The notes: generated by a model from the sequence alone, not told the origin. A DNA stretch of 64,000 nucleotides from Stenotrophomonas sp. Marseille-Q4652 (GCF_916618915.1 NZ_CAKAKE010000001.1:1488001-1552000); one strand, 5' to 3'; positions 24,342 through 34,626 are shown, counted from the first letter of the stretch. Program-made: numbers and translations.

Positions 24342-25064
24342 ATGACCATGCCCAACGAGCACATCGTCAAGAGCTACGACGAAGAACTGCAACGCCTGAC
24401 CCAGGAAATCACCCGCATGGGCCGGATGGCCGTAGCCCAGCTGGAATCGGCACTGGATGTGATCGAACGTTTCGACCCGCTCGCAGCCGAACGGATCATC
24501 GCCAATGATGTCGAGATCGATGCCCTGGAGCAGTCCATTGCCCATGACGTGATGCGGCTGGCGCTGCGCGGCCCGCTGGCGCGTGACCTGCGCGAGATCC
24601 TGGTCGGCGTGCGGGTGCCTGCCGAGCTGGAGCGGATTGGCGACCACGCGGCCAATGTGGCCAAGCGCTCGCGGGTGCTGGCGCAGATGCCGCCGGCCAA
24701 CCAGCCGACCCCGCCGCAGATCCAGGGGCTGCGCGCGGTCGGCAAGCTGGCCGCCAGCCAGGTGCTGCGCGCCATTGATGCCTACGAAAAGCGCGATGTG
24801 CAGGCGGCCATGGCCATGCGCGAGGACGATGCCCGGCTCGATGCGCTGTATACCGCGCTGTTCCGCGAGCTGTTGACCTACATGATGGAAGACCCGCGCA
24901 ACATCACCTCCTGCACCCACCTGCTGTTCATGGCCAAGAACCTGGAACGGGTTGGCGACCACGCCACCAACATCGCCGAGAACGTGTGGTTCCTGGTCCA
25001 CGGCGACCAGCCGCTGCCGCCCCGCGAAAAAAGGGACGGAACCAGCGCGGCCGGAACCAACTGA
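24342..25064 (+). CDS. phoU: Phosphate signalling/transport regulator PhoU
   Basis: 240 residues from ATG 24342 (ATG 24348 is equally possible). Two PhoU three-helix repeats are visible. The metal-binding motifs are ELERIGDHAANVAKRS in the first and NLERVGDHATNIAENV in the second. PhoU damps the PhoR-PhoB response when phosphate is plentiful by contacting PstB and PhoR. No phoB or phoR gene lies in this window, so those must be elsewhere. Confidence 0.96.
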   Translation: MTMPNEHIVKSYDEELQRLTQEITRMGRMAVAQLESALDVIERFDPLAAERIIANDVEIDALEQSIAHDVMRLALRGPLARDLREILVGVRVPAELERIGDHAANVAKRSRVLAQMPPANQPTPPQIQGLRAVGKLAASQVLRAIDAYEKRDVQAAMAMREDDARLDALYTALFRELLTYMMEDPRNITSCTHLLFMAKNLERVGDHATNIAENVWFLVHGDQPLPPREKRDGTSAAGTN

Positions 25065-25145
25065 CCCGGCACGTCCCCACCATCCCTGGGCCGCCAGGCT
25101 TCAGGTCATCGGGCCCTCCACGGAGCGCTCTGGTAACCTTGCCGG

Positions 25146-25778
25146 ATGTCCGAAACCAGTGAAACCCCGCCGTTGGCGGCTGATGTGATCCCGATGTCGC
25201 GGCGCTTCCGTGGCTTCCTGCCGGTGGTGGTGGACGTGGAGACCGGCGGTTTCGACTGGAACCGGCACGCCCTGCTGGAAATTGCCGCGGTACCGATCGA
25301 GATGGACGAGAACGGCATCCTGTTCCCGGGCCAGACCGCCAGCGCGCATGTCATCCCGGCGCCGGGCACCGAGATCGACCCGCGCTCGCTGGAAGTGACC
25401 GGCATCATCCTCGACCACCCGTTCCGGCTGGCCAAGCCCGAGCGCGAGGCGCTGGACCACATCTTCACCCCGGTGCGTGCGGCGATGAAGAAGTACGGCT
25501 GCCAGCGCGCGATCCTGGTCGGGCACAACGCGCATTTCGACCTGAGCTTCCTCAACGCCACCGTGGCGCGAGTCGACCACAAGCGCAATCCGTTCCATCC
25601 CTTCAGCGTGTTCGACACGGTGACCCTGGCCGGCATCGCCTATGGCCAGACCGTGCTCGCCCGTGCCGTGCAGGCCGCCGGCTTCGAGTGGGACGCCGAG
25701 GAAGCGCACAGCGCGGTCTACGACACCGAGCAGACCGCGAAACTGTTCTGCAAGATCGCCAACGCCTGGCCGCGCTGA
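25146..25778 (+). CDS. rnt: Ribonuclease T
   Basis: 210 residues. A DEDDh 3'-5' exonuclease that trims tRNA and small stable RNAs. Exo I is [11 protein letters not shown], Exo [14 protein letters not shown], and Exo [19 protein letters not shown]. The RNase T-specific segment [21 protein letters not shown] is present. Follows phoU by 81 nt and ends 30 nt from the convergent cyclase gene. Confidence 0.96.
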   Translation: MSETSETPPLAADVIPMSRRFRGFLPVVVDVETGGFDWNRHALLEIAAVPIEMDENGILFPGQTASAHVIPAPGTEIDPRSLEVTGIILDHPFRLAKPEREALDHIFTPVRAAMKKYGCQRAILVGHNAHFDLSFLNATVARVDHKRNPFHPFSVFDTVTLAGIAYGQTVLARAVQAAGFEWDAEEAHSAVYDTEQTAKLFCKIANAWPR

Positions 25779-25808
25779 GACCGGGCTGCCAGGCCGCACT
25801 TGTCCGGC

Positions 25809-28800
25809 TCAGTCGGTACAGATGCGGTCGCGGCCACCGCGCTTGGCCTGGTAAAGCGCACGGTCGGCCCGCTGGTAGAGCATCGACGGCGATCGGTCGC
25901 CCTCGCCCAGCTCGACCAGGCCGGCACTGAAGGTCACCCGGAGCCCCGCCACGCCGCCCCAGTCGCCGTGCGCATGGAACAGCGTGCGCAGCCGCTCGCA
26001 GATCTTCTCCGCTTCGGCGATCCGCGTGTCGTTGAGCAGCAGCGCGAATTCCTCGCCGCCGGTGCGCGCGGACATGTCCGAATCGCGGCAGGCCGAATCC
26101 AGCAGCAGCGCCACCTCGGCCAGCACGGCATCGCCGACGCTGTGGCTGTAGCGGTCGTTGACGTGCTTGAAATGATCGATGTCCAGCACCACCAGGCACA
26201 GCGGGTGGCCGCTGCGCCGGGCACGGGCGAAATCGCGCCCCAGCACCTCGTCGAACGCACGACGGTTGGCCAGGCCGGTCAATGCATCCTCGCGCGCCTG
26301 CCGCTCGAACGCCTCGGCCTGCCGCGCCAGGCGCTCGGCCAGCTCGGTCTTTTCCAGGTTCAGTGACTGCAGGTGCAGGGTCTGGGCCTGCAGGTCGGCG
26401 GTCGCCTCTTCCACGCGCCGGGCCAGGCGCAGGTTGCTGACGCGGTAGCGATGCAGCCGGAAACGGTACAGCGCCACCCCGCCGACCAGCAACAGCACCC
26501 CGGCCAGCACCTGCACGCTGGTGCGCTGCCACCAGAACGGCTGCACGGTGAAGTGCCAGGCGGCGACCTGCCGTCCCCAGTCACCGCCCGGATGGGCCGC
26601 GGCCACGTGCAGGGTGTAGTCGCCCGGCGGCAGGCCGATGTATTCGACCGCACGCTGGTTGCCGCGTTCGACCCAGCCCTGGTCCAGGCCCTCGAGCCGG
26701 GTGCGGTAACGGATGCGATCGGACATCAGGTAACTCAGGCCGACGTAGCTCACTGCCAGCCGCGTTCCGCCGGGGATCGAGGTCGCCTCGCGGCCATTCC
26801 ACGCCTCCAGCTGGCCGTCCACGCGCACGGTTTCGATCACCGCCGGCGGTGCCATGCGGTCGCGGAAGCGTTCGCGCCGCTGCGGATCGACCGTGCTCAA
26901 GCCGCCCGCGGTCACCACCCAGAAGCTGCCATCGGCCCGCAGCAGCGCCGACGGCCCGGAACTTCCGTTGGCCTGCGAGTTGGCCATGCCGTCGATCTCG
27001 CTGTAACGCTCGACGCTGATGCGCCCGGCGCGGCCGTCGGCGACCTCGTTGAGCGCCGCCATGTCGGTACGCAGCACGCCACGGTTGCTGCTGATCCACA
27101 CGCTACCCAGCTGGTCGGGCACCAGCTGGAATACCGTGTCCACCGGCATGCCCTGCTCCAGGCCCACGCGCGCCAGCTGGCCGTCCCGCCAGCGGTACAG
27201 CCCGCGATCGCTGCTGATCCACATCGCAGGGCCGACCTGCTGGAAGCCGAACACGCTCCGTCCCCCGCCCAGCGGTTCCAGGTCGATACGCTGCACCTTG
27301 TCGCCGCGCAGCACCGCCACGCCCTCGATGGTGCCGATCCACAGGGCGCCGGATGGATCGTGCGCCAGCGCGGTGATCAGTCCGTCCGGCATGCCGGCCA
27401 GGCTTGCCGCATGCGCACCATTGGCATCGATGTAGCTCACGCCCTGCTGGGTGCCGGCCCAGACCGTGCCGCGGGCATCGATGCTCAGGGCGCGGATGTT
27501 GCCGCCGAGCAGCCCCTCGGCACTGCCATAGGCATGGCGCAGGCTGCCGTCGGGCGCCAGGCGGAAGATGCCGTCGGCAAAGGTGCCGACCCAGATATCG
27601 CCGTCCGGGCCCTGGGCCAGGCTCAGTACCGAGGGCGGCTTGCCGGCACCGTTGCGCAGCGGCACCGGTACGAAGCGGCCGTCGGCCAGCTGCCGGTCCA
27701 GGCCACTGGCACTGCCCACCCACAGTCGCCGGTCGCGGTCTTCCAGCACCGCGCGCACGTAATCACCGCTGAGTCCGTCGCGCGTCCCATAGCTGGTGAA
27801 CAGGGTTTCGCGCAGCCGGTACAGGCCGCCATTGGCGCCGACCCAGATGCTGCCCTCGGCGTCCTCGCGCAGGCTGACCACCCGTCCGCCTGGCAGCTTG
27901 AGGCTGGCCGGCAAACGCTCCACGCCCCGGTTGCCAACGCGCAGCACGCCCTGGTTCTCGGTGCCCAGCCACAGCTCGCCGTAACGGTCCTGCAGCATCG
28001 CGGTGATGTGCACCGGCTCCGGCAGGCGGTGGACCAGCTCCGGCCTATCACCGCGCAGGCGGTACAGCCGCTGGCCGGCGGCAATCCAGATCACGCCATC
28101 CGGGGCGCGGTATGGCCACACCAGGCCCTGTCCCAGCCCCCACGCTGCCGGGGCACGCTTGATCACGCCATCCACGTCGCGCAGCACCAGGCCGTCGAGC
28201 GTGCCGATCCAGACCCGGTCCCGGGCATCGACCGCGATCTTGGTGAAGCTCATCGGCATCGGTACGCCAGCCGGCGCGGTCTCGAAATGCAGGCGCCCCG
28301 CCGGGTCCAGGCAGCCCAGGCCCTTGGCCTCGTACAGCAGCCACAGCCGGTCGTGGCTGTCCATCTGCATGGCCTGCACCAGTACCTTGGGCATGTCGTC
28401 CCGCGGCGACCAGTGCTGCCACTGGCCGATGCCGGTACGGCGGCTGACGTTGCCGCGCGAGTCGCTGATCCACAACGCACCCTGGCGGTCCACATACAGC
28501 GCGCCAATGCCGTTGTCGCGCAGCCCGGCCTGGCTGCCGCGGTCGAACACGGTGAAGTCCAGGCCGTTGTAGCGGACCAGTCCCTCCCAGGTGGCGAACC
28601 ACAGGTGGCCTTCCGGGGTCTGGGCTATGTCACGCAACGAGTTGTGCGGCAGCCCGTTGCGTGAGGTCCATACGTCCACTGCGTAATCCCGCAAGGGGGG
28701 ACGGACCTGCGCCGCAAGCGGTGCCACGGCCAGCAGCGTGCACGCCAGCAGGAAGCCGCGCAGTAGCGACTGCCAGCGCCGGGCGATGCGTGGCGCGCCG

Positions 28801-28829
28801 GCGCGGGGTGCATGCTTTCCGGAATTCAT
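25809..28829 (-). CDS. Ligand-sensing beta-propeller / Y_Y_Y / GGDEF diguanylate cyclase
   Basis: 1006 residues from ATG 28829 (an in-frame GTG at 28877 is less likely). A signal peptide (LLRGFLLACTLLAVAPLAAQ) is followed by many Reg_prop repeats, recognisable by DxxGxLWIGT-type motifs such as GHLWFATWEGLVRYNG and GSIWVGANGGLYRLRE. These build two periplasmic seven-bladed propellers. A Y_Y_Y domain lies near residues 660-760, a transmembrane helix near 775 (VLAGVLLLVGGVALYRF), a short coiled coil, then GGDEF. The active site reads GGEEF (about residue 925) and is preceded by an intact RxxD inhibitory site (RDSD, five residues upstream). So it should make cyclic-di-GMP with feedback control in response to an unknown periplasmic ligand, and no EAL domain is present. 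Confidence 0.93.
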   Translation of the reverse strand: MNSGKHAPRAGAPRIARRWQSLLRGFLLACTLLAVAPLAAQVRPPLRDYAVDVWTSRNGLPHNSLRDIAQTPEGHLWFATWEGLVRYNGLDFTVFDRGSQAGLRDNGIGALYVDRQGALWISDSRGNVSRRTGIGQWQHWSPRDDMPKVLVQAMQMDSHDRLWLLYEAKGLGCLDPAGRLHFETAPAGVPMPMSFTKIAVDARDRVWIGTLDGLVLRDVDGVIKRAPAAWGLGQGLVWPYRAPDGVIWIAAGQRLYRLRGDRPELVHRLPEPVHITAMLQDRYGELWLGTENQGVLRVGNRGVERLPASLKLPGGRVVSLREDAEGSIWVGANGGLYRLRETLFTSYGTRDGLSGDYVRAVLEDRDRRLWVGSASGLDRQLADGRFVPVPLRNGAGKPPSVLSLAQGPDGDIWVGTFADGIFRLAPDGSLRHAYGSAEGLLGGNIRALSIDARGTVWAGTQQGVSYIDANGAHAASLAGMPDGLITALAHDPSGALWIGTIEGVAVLRGDKVQRIDLEPLGGGRSVFGFQQVGPAMWISSDRGLYRWRDGQLARVGLEQGMPVDTVFQLVPDQLGSVWISSNRGVLRTDMAALNEVADGRAGRISVERYSEIDGMANSQANGSSGPSALLRADGSFWVVTAGGLSTVDPQRRERFRDRMAPPAVIETVRVDGQLEAWNGREATSIPGGTRLAVSYVGLSYLMSDRIRYRTRLEGLDQGWVERGNQRAVEYIGLPPGDYTLHVAAAHPGGDWGRQVAAWHFTVQPFWWQRTSVQVLAGVLLLVGGVALYRFRLHRYRVSNLRLARRVEEATADLQAQTLHLQSLNLEKTELAERLARQAEAFERQAREDALTGLANRRAFDEVLGRDFARARRSGHPLCLVVLDIDHFKHVNDRYSHSVGDAVLAEVALLLDSACRDSDMSARTGGEEFALLLNDTRIAEAEKICERLRTLFHAHGDWGGVAGLRVTFSAGLVELGEGDRSPSMLYQRADRALYQAKRGGRDRICTD

Positions 28830-28996
28830 GGGTGGTGATGCATGCAACGGCCAGCACCGGATCCGGTACGGAAACACTGCCGGCTCGCGAATGGCGCACC
28901 GGCACGAACGGGCTGGCTCATTGGGACAGTGATCCGGAAGATCGGCGGATGATAGGGAAAAACCCGGCGGCCGGTGTAAACCGCGCCGCCGCGGGG

Positions 28997-30403
28997 TCAG
29001 CCGCGGTTACCGCCAGCCCGCGGTGGCTGCGACCACTCGACCACCGCTACCAGTCCGCCTTCGGGATGGTTCTCCAGCCACAGCCGCGCACCATCCTTCT
29101 CGGCGAGGGCACGGGCGATGGTCAGGCCCAACCCGGCCCCGCCGGTCTCCCGCGAGCGCGAGGTTTCCAGCCGCAGGAACGGATCGAACACCGCTTCCAG
29201 TTCGTCCGGCGCCAGGCCCGGGCCGCGGTCGCGGATGCGCACCACCACCGTTCCGCCATGGCTTTGCGCCGAAACCCGGGCGCTGTGCCCGTACTGCACG
29301 GCGTTGTCGACCAGGTTGGAGAACAACCGGTGCATGGCCAGCGGGCGCAGCAGCAGCACCTCGCCGCAGCCCTGTTCGAACTCCACCTCGGCGCCGGACT
29401 CGGCCGCGTCCTCGACGATGCTTTCCAGCAGCGAATCCAGGTCCAGCGGCGCCGGCTTCTCGGCGCTCTCGGAGCTGCGGGCAAGCTCCAGGCCTTCGCG
29501 GATCAGCGCCTGCATCGCGGCCAGGTCAGCGATCAGCCGCTCGCGCAGCGCCTCGTCGGCCACGTTTTCAAGGCGCAGGCGCAGCCGAGTGACGGGCGTC
29601 TGCAGGTCATGGGTGATGGCGGCCAGCATCTGCGTGCGCTCGCCAAGATGGCGCTGCAAGCGCTTCTGCATGGCATTGAAGGCCTCGGCCGCGCGACGCA
29701 CCTCCAGCGGGCCGCTGACCGGCAGCGGGTCGCGCTGCAGGTCCTGGCCCAGCTGGGCGGCGGCCGAGGCCAGGCGCTGCAGCGGCGCACTGGCCATGCG
29801 CGCGACCACGTAGGCCAGCACTGCGATGGCCAGGCCCAGCAGCGACAGGAACAGCGGATCGAAGGCCTGCGCCGAATCGCGCGCCACCGCCGGGGTCTCC
29901 ATCACCAGCCGCAACGGGGTGCCGTCGCCCAGGCGCAGCTCGACCAGCCGGCAACCCGGCGGCGCGAACGCGGGATCACGCTGGCGCATGCGGCGACGCT
30001 GCATCTGCTCGTCGGTGCGCGGCACGATGTCCGGCAGCCGGGGCACGCAGGCACGGAAGTTGGCCGCATGTACCTGCGCGCTGGACACCGGCCCGCTGCG
30101 CTGCGCCAGCACGGCGGTCAGCGCCGCGTCGGCCGTGCCGACCCGCACTTCTTCCGGGGCCAGCCGCACGTTCGGGCCGCCGGCCTGCAGCAGGCGTTCG
30201 CGCAGTTCGGGATTGTTGTCCAGCAGGTTCACATAGCCCTGCAGGCGATCGGCCAGGCGCACCAGGATCTGTCGGTCGAGGTCCTGCTGGCGCTTGGCGG
30301 TGGCCACCAGGGTCGCGCCCATCGCCGCCACGCTCATGCCGAGCAGCAGGATCACGAACAGGCGGCCTGCCATCGAGGACAGGAACAGGCGCAGGCGCTT
30401 CAT
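28997..30403 (-). CDS. Sensor histidine kinase of a two-component system
   Basis: 468 residues. Transmembrane helices near 13-34 and 183-203 enclose a periplasmic sensor of about 150 residues, with an Arg-rich stretch near 130-142. HAMP is followed by the H box AAITHDLQTPVTRLRLRLE with phospho-accepting His265. N box RLFSNLVDNAVQYG, G1 IRDRGPGLAPDE and G2 GGAGLGLTIARAL are intact. The type is EnvZ/RstB-like. It overlaps the response regulator gene by 4 bp, which marks them as partners. The signal is unknown. Confidence 0.94.
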   Translation of the reverse strand: MKRLRLFLSSMAGRLFVILLLGMSVAAMGATLVATAKRQQDLDRQILVRLADRLQGYVNLLDNNPELRERLLQAGGPNVRLAPEEVRVGTADAALTAVLAQRSGPVSSAQVHAANFRACVPRLPDIVPRTDEQMQRRRMRQRDPAFAPPGCRLVELRLGDGTPLRLVMETPAVARDSAQAFDPLFLSLLGLAIAVLAYVVARMASAPLQRLASAAAQLGQDLQRDPLPVSGPLEVRRAAEAFNAMQKRLQRHLGERTQMLAAITHDLQTPVTRLRLRLENVADEALRERLIADLAAMQALIREGLELARSSESAEKPAPLDLDSLLESIVEDAAESGAEVEFEQGCGEVLLLRPLAMHRLFSNLVDNAVQYGHSARVSAQSHGGTVVVRIRDRGPGLAPDELEAVFDPFLRLETSRSRETGGAGLGLTIARALAEKDGARLWLENHPEGGLVAVVEWSQPPRAGGNRG

Positions 30404-31119
30404 TCCAGGCCCACCGCGGTGGCGAACACATAGCCTTCGTTGCGCACGGTCTTGACCAGGCTGCCGGCCTCGCCAAGCTTCTGCCGCAGGCGGCTGACCT
30501 GCAGGTCGATCGCGCGGTCCTGGGCCTCGTAGTTGCGGCCCGAGCTCAGCGACACCAGCTGCTCGCGCGAGAGCACCTTGTTGGCATGGGCCACGAACAC
30601 CCGCAGCAGGCGGAACTCGGCGCCGGACAGCACCACCACGCGACCGTCCGGATCAACCAGGTGGCGATGCTCCAGGTCGAAGGTCCAGTCGGAAAAGCGC
30701 GCGCGGCGGATCGACAGCGGCTCCAGGTTGGCCGGCAGCGCCTCGGTCCGGCGCAGCACGTTGCGGATGCGGGCCAGCAGCTCGCGCGGTTCGAACGGCT
30801 TGGCCAGATAATCGTCGGCGCCCATTTCCAGCCCGAGCACGCGGTCGATCGGCTCGCTGCGCGCGGTGAGCATGATCACCGGGGTGGACGAGCGCGCACG
30901 CAGGTCGCGGCACAGGGTCAGCCCGTCCTCGCGCGGCAGGTTGAGGTCGAGCACGATCAGGTCGATGTGCTCGCGCTCGAGCACGCGGCGCATCTCGGCG
31001 CCAGCGCCGGCCGTGCTGACCTGGTAGCCGGCACGGCCGAGCTGCTCGGCCAGCAGCGAGCGGATGTCGATGTCATCGTCGACCACCAGCAGGCGGTGCA
31101 TGGTCTGGAATTCCGTCAT
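30400..31119 (-). CDS. OmpR-family response regulator
   Basis: 239 residues from ATG 31119 (ATG 31101 also possible). The receiver has the acidic pair in LLVVDDDIDIR, phospho-acceptor Asp58 in LIVLDLNLP, Thr in VIMLTARSE and Lys in GADDYLAKPF. The C-terminal winged helix contains LSGAEFRLLRVFVAHANKVLSREQL and RAIDLQVSRLRQKLGE. It is divergent from macAB, and an RstA-type box lies between the two, so it may control both itself and the pump. Confidence 0.95.
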   Translation of the reverse strand: MTEFQTMHRLLVVDDDIDIRSLLAEQLGRAGYQVSTAGAGAEMRRVLEREHIDLIVLDLNLPREDGLTLCRDLRARSSTPVIMLTARSEPIDRVLGLEMGADDYLAKPFEPRELLARIRNVLRRTEALPANLEPLSIRRARFSDWTFDLEHRHLVDPDGRVVVLSGAEFRLLRVFVAHANKVLSREQLVSLSSGRNYEAQDRAIDLQVSRLRQKLGEAGSLVKTVRNEGYVFATAVGLE

Positions 31120-31195
31120 GGCCTGAATGATCCATCGTATCCGATCGCCCTGCGCGCTCCGGTTGGCATCGCACTGTGTCGACCACCTCCACCGA

Positions 31196-31209
31196 TACAT
31201 TTCGTTACA
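31196..31209. promoter_or_regulatory. RstA-type response-regulator box between the regulator gene and macA
   Basis: TACATTTCGTTACA matches the RstA consensus TACATNTNGTTACA at every fixed position. It lies 77 nt from the regulator start and 116 nt from the macA start. Confidence 0.55.
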
Positions 31210-31324
31210 TCCCGCCCGCGGCCGGATACACAGCGACACAAACCGAGCATTGAGCCAGCACCCCCGCTTGCCCACACTGGCTGCCATCGCCGCACGAGCG
31301 GCCATCCATGAGTCGAACCCCACT

Positions 31325-32677
31325 GTGAAGCCTTCACTCCCCCGGACCCGACGCGGCCGCGTGCTGCTTGCCGCCGCCATCGCTGTGCTGGTCGCGATCA
31401 TCGTCGCGTGGGCACTGCGCAAGCCCGAGGCCCCCACCGTGGCCACCTCGCCGGTGGTGCGCGGTGACCTGGAACAGACCGTGGACGCCACCGGCGTCAT
31501 CGATGCCTACAAGCTGGTCACCGTGGGTGCGCAGGCGTCCGGCCGCATCACCTCGCTGAAGGTGCAGCTGGGTGATGTGGTCAAGGCTGGCGACCTGATC
31601 GCCGAGATCGACTCGACCACCCAGGAAAACAGCCTGCGCAACGCCGAGGCCGCGCTGGAGAACATCCGCGCCCAGCGCGCGGTGCAGGAAGCGACGCTGC
31701 GCGAGGCCGAGCTGGCCTTCCAGCGCCAGAAGACCATGCTGGCCGAGGAAGCCACCTCGCGCGCCGAGTACGAAAGCGCGCAGGCCCGCCTTGCCACCTC
31801 GCAGGCGCAGATCCGCGCGCTGGACGCACAGATCAAGCAGCGCGAGACCGAGCTGGGCACCGCCCGCGCCAACCTGGGCTACACCCGCATCACCGCACCG
31901 ATCGACGGCACCGTGGTCGCGGTGGTGGCCGAGGAAGGCCGCACGGTGAACGCCAACCAGTCGGCGCCGACCATCGTCAAGCTGGCGCGCCTGGACCTGG
32001 TCACGGTCAATGCCGAGATCTCAGAGGCCGACGTGGTCAAGATCAAGCCCGGCATGCCGGTGTACTTCACCACGCTGGGCGAACCGGACCGCAAGTACCG
32101 CGGCACCCTGCGCACGATCAACCCGGCGCCGGCCTCCATCGCCACCGAGTCGACCAGCAGCAGCGGCAGCTCCAGCGCCAGCACAGCGGTCTACTACAAC
32201 GCGCTGTTCGACGTGGAAAACCCCGACGGCACCCTGCGCATCGACATGACCGCCCAGGTCTCGGTGCAGCTGGCCGAGGCCAAGGGCGTGCTGCTGGTCC
32301 CGGCCGTCGCGCTGGGCCCCAAGGCCGGCGCCGAAGGCCCTGGCCCGCGTGGCGCTGCCGGCCCGGGCGCAGGTGGCGAACGCGGCCAGCGTCCGGCCGA
32401 CGCCGCTGCCCCGCAGCGCCCGGCCGCTGCGCCGGGCGAAGCTGCCGGCAAGCCGGCTGCCGACGGCAACTGGTACATGGTCCGCGTGCTCGGCAAGAAC
32501 GGCCAGCCGGAGCCGCGCCGGATCAGGATCGGCCTGAACAATGGCTCCAACGTCGAGGTGCTTGAAGGCCTGGCCGAGGGTGACAAGGTCGTGGTTGGCG
32601 AAGTGACCGCCGCCGAGAGCGCAGCCCGCGGCGGCAACAACCGCAACCCGATGATGATGGGTGGGCCGCGTCGATGA
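31325..32677 (+). CDS. macA: MacA-type periplasmic adaptor of a tripartite ABC efflux pump
   Basis: 450 residues from GTG 31325, the codon directly before the basic-hydrophobic anchor ([21 protein letters not shown]). The lipoyl halves are split by a coiled-coil hairpin (residues about 105-185, with [20 protein letters not shown]). [14 protein letters not shown] and the beta-barrel and membrane-proximal domains follow. A Gly/Pro/Ala-rich insertion (about residues 335-380) interrupts the membrane-proximal domain and is longer than in E. coli MacA. It links MacB to the outer membrane factor. The gene overlaps macB by 4 bp. Confidence 0.93.
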   Translation: MKPSLPRTRRGRVLLAAAIAVLVAIIVAWALRKPEAPTVATSPVVRGDLEQTVDATGVIDAYKLVTVGAQASGRITSLKVQLGDVVKAGDLIAEIDSTTQENSLRNAEAALENIRAQRAVQEATLREAELAFQRQKTMLAEEATSRAEYESAQARLATSQAQIRALDAQIKQRETELGTARANLGYTRITAPIDGTVVAVVAEEGRTVNANQSAPTIVKLARLDLVTVNAEISEADVVKIKPGMPVYFTTLGEPDRKYRGTLRTINPAPASIATESTSSSGSSSASTAVYYNALFDVENPDGTLRIDMTAQVSVQLAEAKGVLLVPAVALGPKAGAEGPGPRGAAGPGAGGERGQRPADAAAPQRPAAAPGEAAGKPAADGNWYMVRVLGKNGQPEPRRIRIGLNNGSNVEVLEGLAEGDKVVVGEVTAAESAARGGNNRNPMMMGGPRR

Positions 32678-34626
32678 GTACGCCCCTGCTGCGCGTGCGC
32701 GACCTGCGCCGCGAGTTCCCGGCCGGCGATGAAACCATCGCCGTGCTCAAGGACATCAACCTGGACATCGAGGCCGGCGAGATGGTCGCCATCGTCGGCC
32801 AGTCCGGTTCGGGCAAGTCGACGCTGATGAACATCCTCGGCTGCCTGGACCGCCCGACCCGCGGCAGCTACCAGGTGGCCGGCCGCGAGACCGGGAAGAT
32901 GCTGCCCGACGAGCTGGCCGAACTGCGCCGCGAGCACTTCGGCTTCATCTTCCAGCGCTACCACCTGCTGGGTGACCTGGATGCGCGCGGCAACGTCGAG
33001 GTGCCAGCGGTATATGCCGGCGTGCCGGCCGAGGCGCGCAATGCCCGCGCCGAGCAACTGCTGGCGCGGCTGGGCCTGTCCGAGCGCATGGGCCACAAGC
33101 CCGGGCAGCTGTCCGGCGGCCAGCAGCAGCGCGTGTCGATCGCGCGTGCGCTGATGAACGGCGGCGAGGTGATCCTGGCCGACGAGCCCACCGGCGCGCT
33201 GGACACGCACTCGGGCGAGGAAGTGATGAAGATCCTCGGCGAGCTGCATGCCGAGGGCCACACCATCATCCTGGTCACCCACGACATGCAGGTGGCCGAG
33301 CACGCCCAGCGCATCATCGAGATCCGCGACGGCGAGATCATCGCCGACCGCCGCAACCAATCGGCACCGAGCCATCGCGCCACGCGCGCCGCGGCCCCGG
33401 CCAATCGCCCTGGCAGCCGCTTCCAGGCCGCACGCGACCGTTTCACCGAGGCGTTCCGCATGGCCCTGCTGGCGATGAACGCCCACCGCCTGCGTACCTT
33501 CCTGACCATGCTCGGCATCATCATCGGCATCGCCTCGGTGGTGTCGGTGGTGGCGATGGGCAACGGCTCGCAGGCGCAGATCATGGAGAACATCTCCGCG
33601 CTGGGCACCAACACCATCGACGTCTACCCCGGCCGCGGCTTCGGCGACATGCGCTCTGGCCGCGTGCGCACGCTCAAGGCCTCGGACGTGGACGCGCTGT
33701 CGCAGCAGAGTTACGTCGACAGCGCCACGCCGTCGGTGTCGTCCTCGGTCACCGCGCGCCTGGGCAACAAGGCCGCCAACGCCCAGGTCACCGGTGTGGG
33801 CGAGCAGTTCTTCCGGGTCAAGGGCGTCAACATCGTGTCCGGCAGGCTGTTCAACGCCGACGAAGTCAGGTCGCTGGCCCAGGTCGCGGTGATCGACGAG
33901 AACACGAGGATGCAGCTGTTCGGCAGCGATGATCCGCTGGGCCAGATCGTGCTGCTGGGCAATGTCCCGGTGCGCGTGATCGGCGTGGCCAAGCGCCAGT
34001 CGATGGGCATGGGTGGCAACACCAATCTCACCGTGTGGGCCCCGCACACCACGGTGATGGCACGCATGCTCGGCCAGAACTACGTCAGCTCGATCACCGT
34101 GCGCGTCAAGGACGACACCCCGATGCCGGCTGCGCAGTCGGCCATCACCAAGCTGCTGCTGATGCGCCACGGCACCGAGGACTTCTTCCTCAACAACACC
34201 GCCGAGATCCGCGAGACCATCGAGTCGACCAGCAAGACCATGACCCTGCTGATCGGTGCGATCGCGGCGATCGCGCTGATCGTCGGCGGCATCGGCGTGA
34301 TGAACATCATGCTGGTGTCGGTGACCGAGCGTACCCGCGAGATCGGCGTGCGCATGGCCGTCGGCGCCCGCCAGAGCGACATCCGCCAGCAGTTCCTGAT
34401 CGAGGCGGTGCTGGTGTGCCTGCTCGGCGGCATCCTCGGCATCCTGCTGGCGCTGCTGATCGGCTGGGGTTTCAAGACCTTCGGCGGCAGCTTCACCCTG
34501 TTGTTCTCGACCTCGTCGATCGTGGCGGCCTTTGCCTGCTCCACCCTGATCGGCGTGGGATTTGGTTTCCTGCCCGCAAGCAACGCGGCGCAACTCGACC
34601 CCGTGGAGGCGCTGGCGCGCGAATGA
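32674..34626 (+). CDS. macB: MacB-type ABC efflux ATPase/permease
   Basis: 650 residues, full length. The ATPase domain is N-terminal: Walker [10 protein letters not shown], signature [15 protein letters not shown], Walker [13 protein letters not shown], and [14 protein letters not shown]. The four-helix permease follows, with the first helix at [24 protein letters not shown] segment near residue 275. A large periplasmic domain and the last three helices ([24 protein letters not shown]) come after it. A mechanotransmission pump that exports macrolides, peptides or siderophores from the periplasm. Its partner outer-membrane gene directly downstream is broken. Confidence 0.96.
   Translation: MSTPLLRVRDLRREFPAGDETIAVLKDINLDIEAGEMVAIVGQSGSGKSTLMNILGCLDRPTRGSYQVAGRETGKMLPDELAELRREHFGFIFQRYHLLGDLDARGNVEVPAVYAGVPAEARNARAEQLLARLGLSERMGHKPGQLSGGQQQRVSIARALMNGGEVILADEPTGALDTHSGEEVMKILGELHAEGHTIILVTHDMQVAEHAQRIIEIRDGEIIADRRNQSAPSHRATRAAAPANRPGSRFQAARDRFTEAFRMALLAMNAHRLRTFLTMLGIIIGIASVVSVVAMGNGSQAQIMENISALGTNTIDVYPGRGFGDMRSGRVRTLKASDVDALSQQSYVDSATPSVSSSVTARLGNKAANAQVTGVGEQFFRVKGVNIVSGRLFNADEVRSLAQVAVIDENTRMQLFGSDDPLGQIVLLGNVPVRVIGVAKRQSMGMGGNTNLTVWAPHTTVMARMLGQNYVSSITVRVKDDTPMPAAQSAITKLLLMRHGTEDFFLNNTAEIRETIESTSKTMTLLIGAIAAIALIVGGIGVMNIMLVSVTERTREIGVRMAVGARQSDIRQQFLIEAVLVCLLGGILGILLALLIGWGFKTFGGSFTLLFSTSSIVAAFACSTLIGVGFGFLPASNAAQLDPVEALARE

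Noticed and set aside
26373..28664. Very long open frame antisense to the diguanylate cyclase gene (and similar ones opposite rnr at 37144-39942 and opposite asnB/53.4-56.1 kb)
   Set aside because: Low-complexity His/Ala/Arg/Gly translations without ribosome sites or motifs. They are by-products of high GC third positions in the real gene on the other strand.
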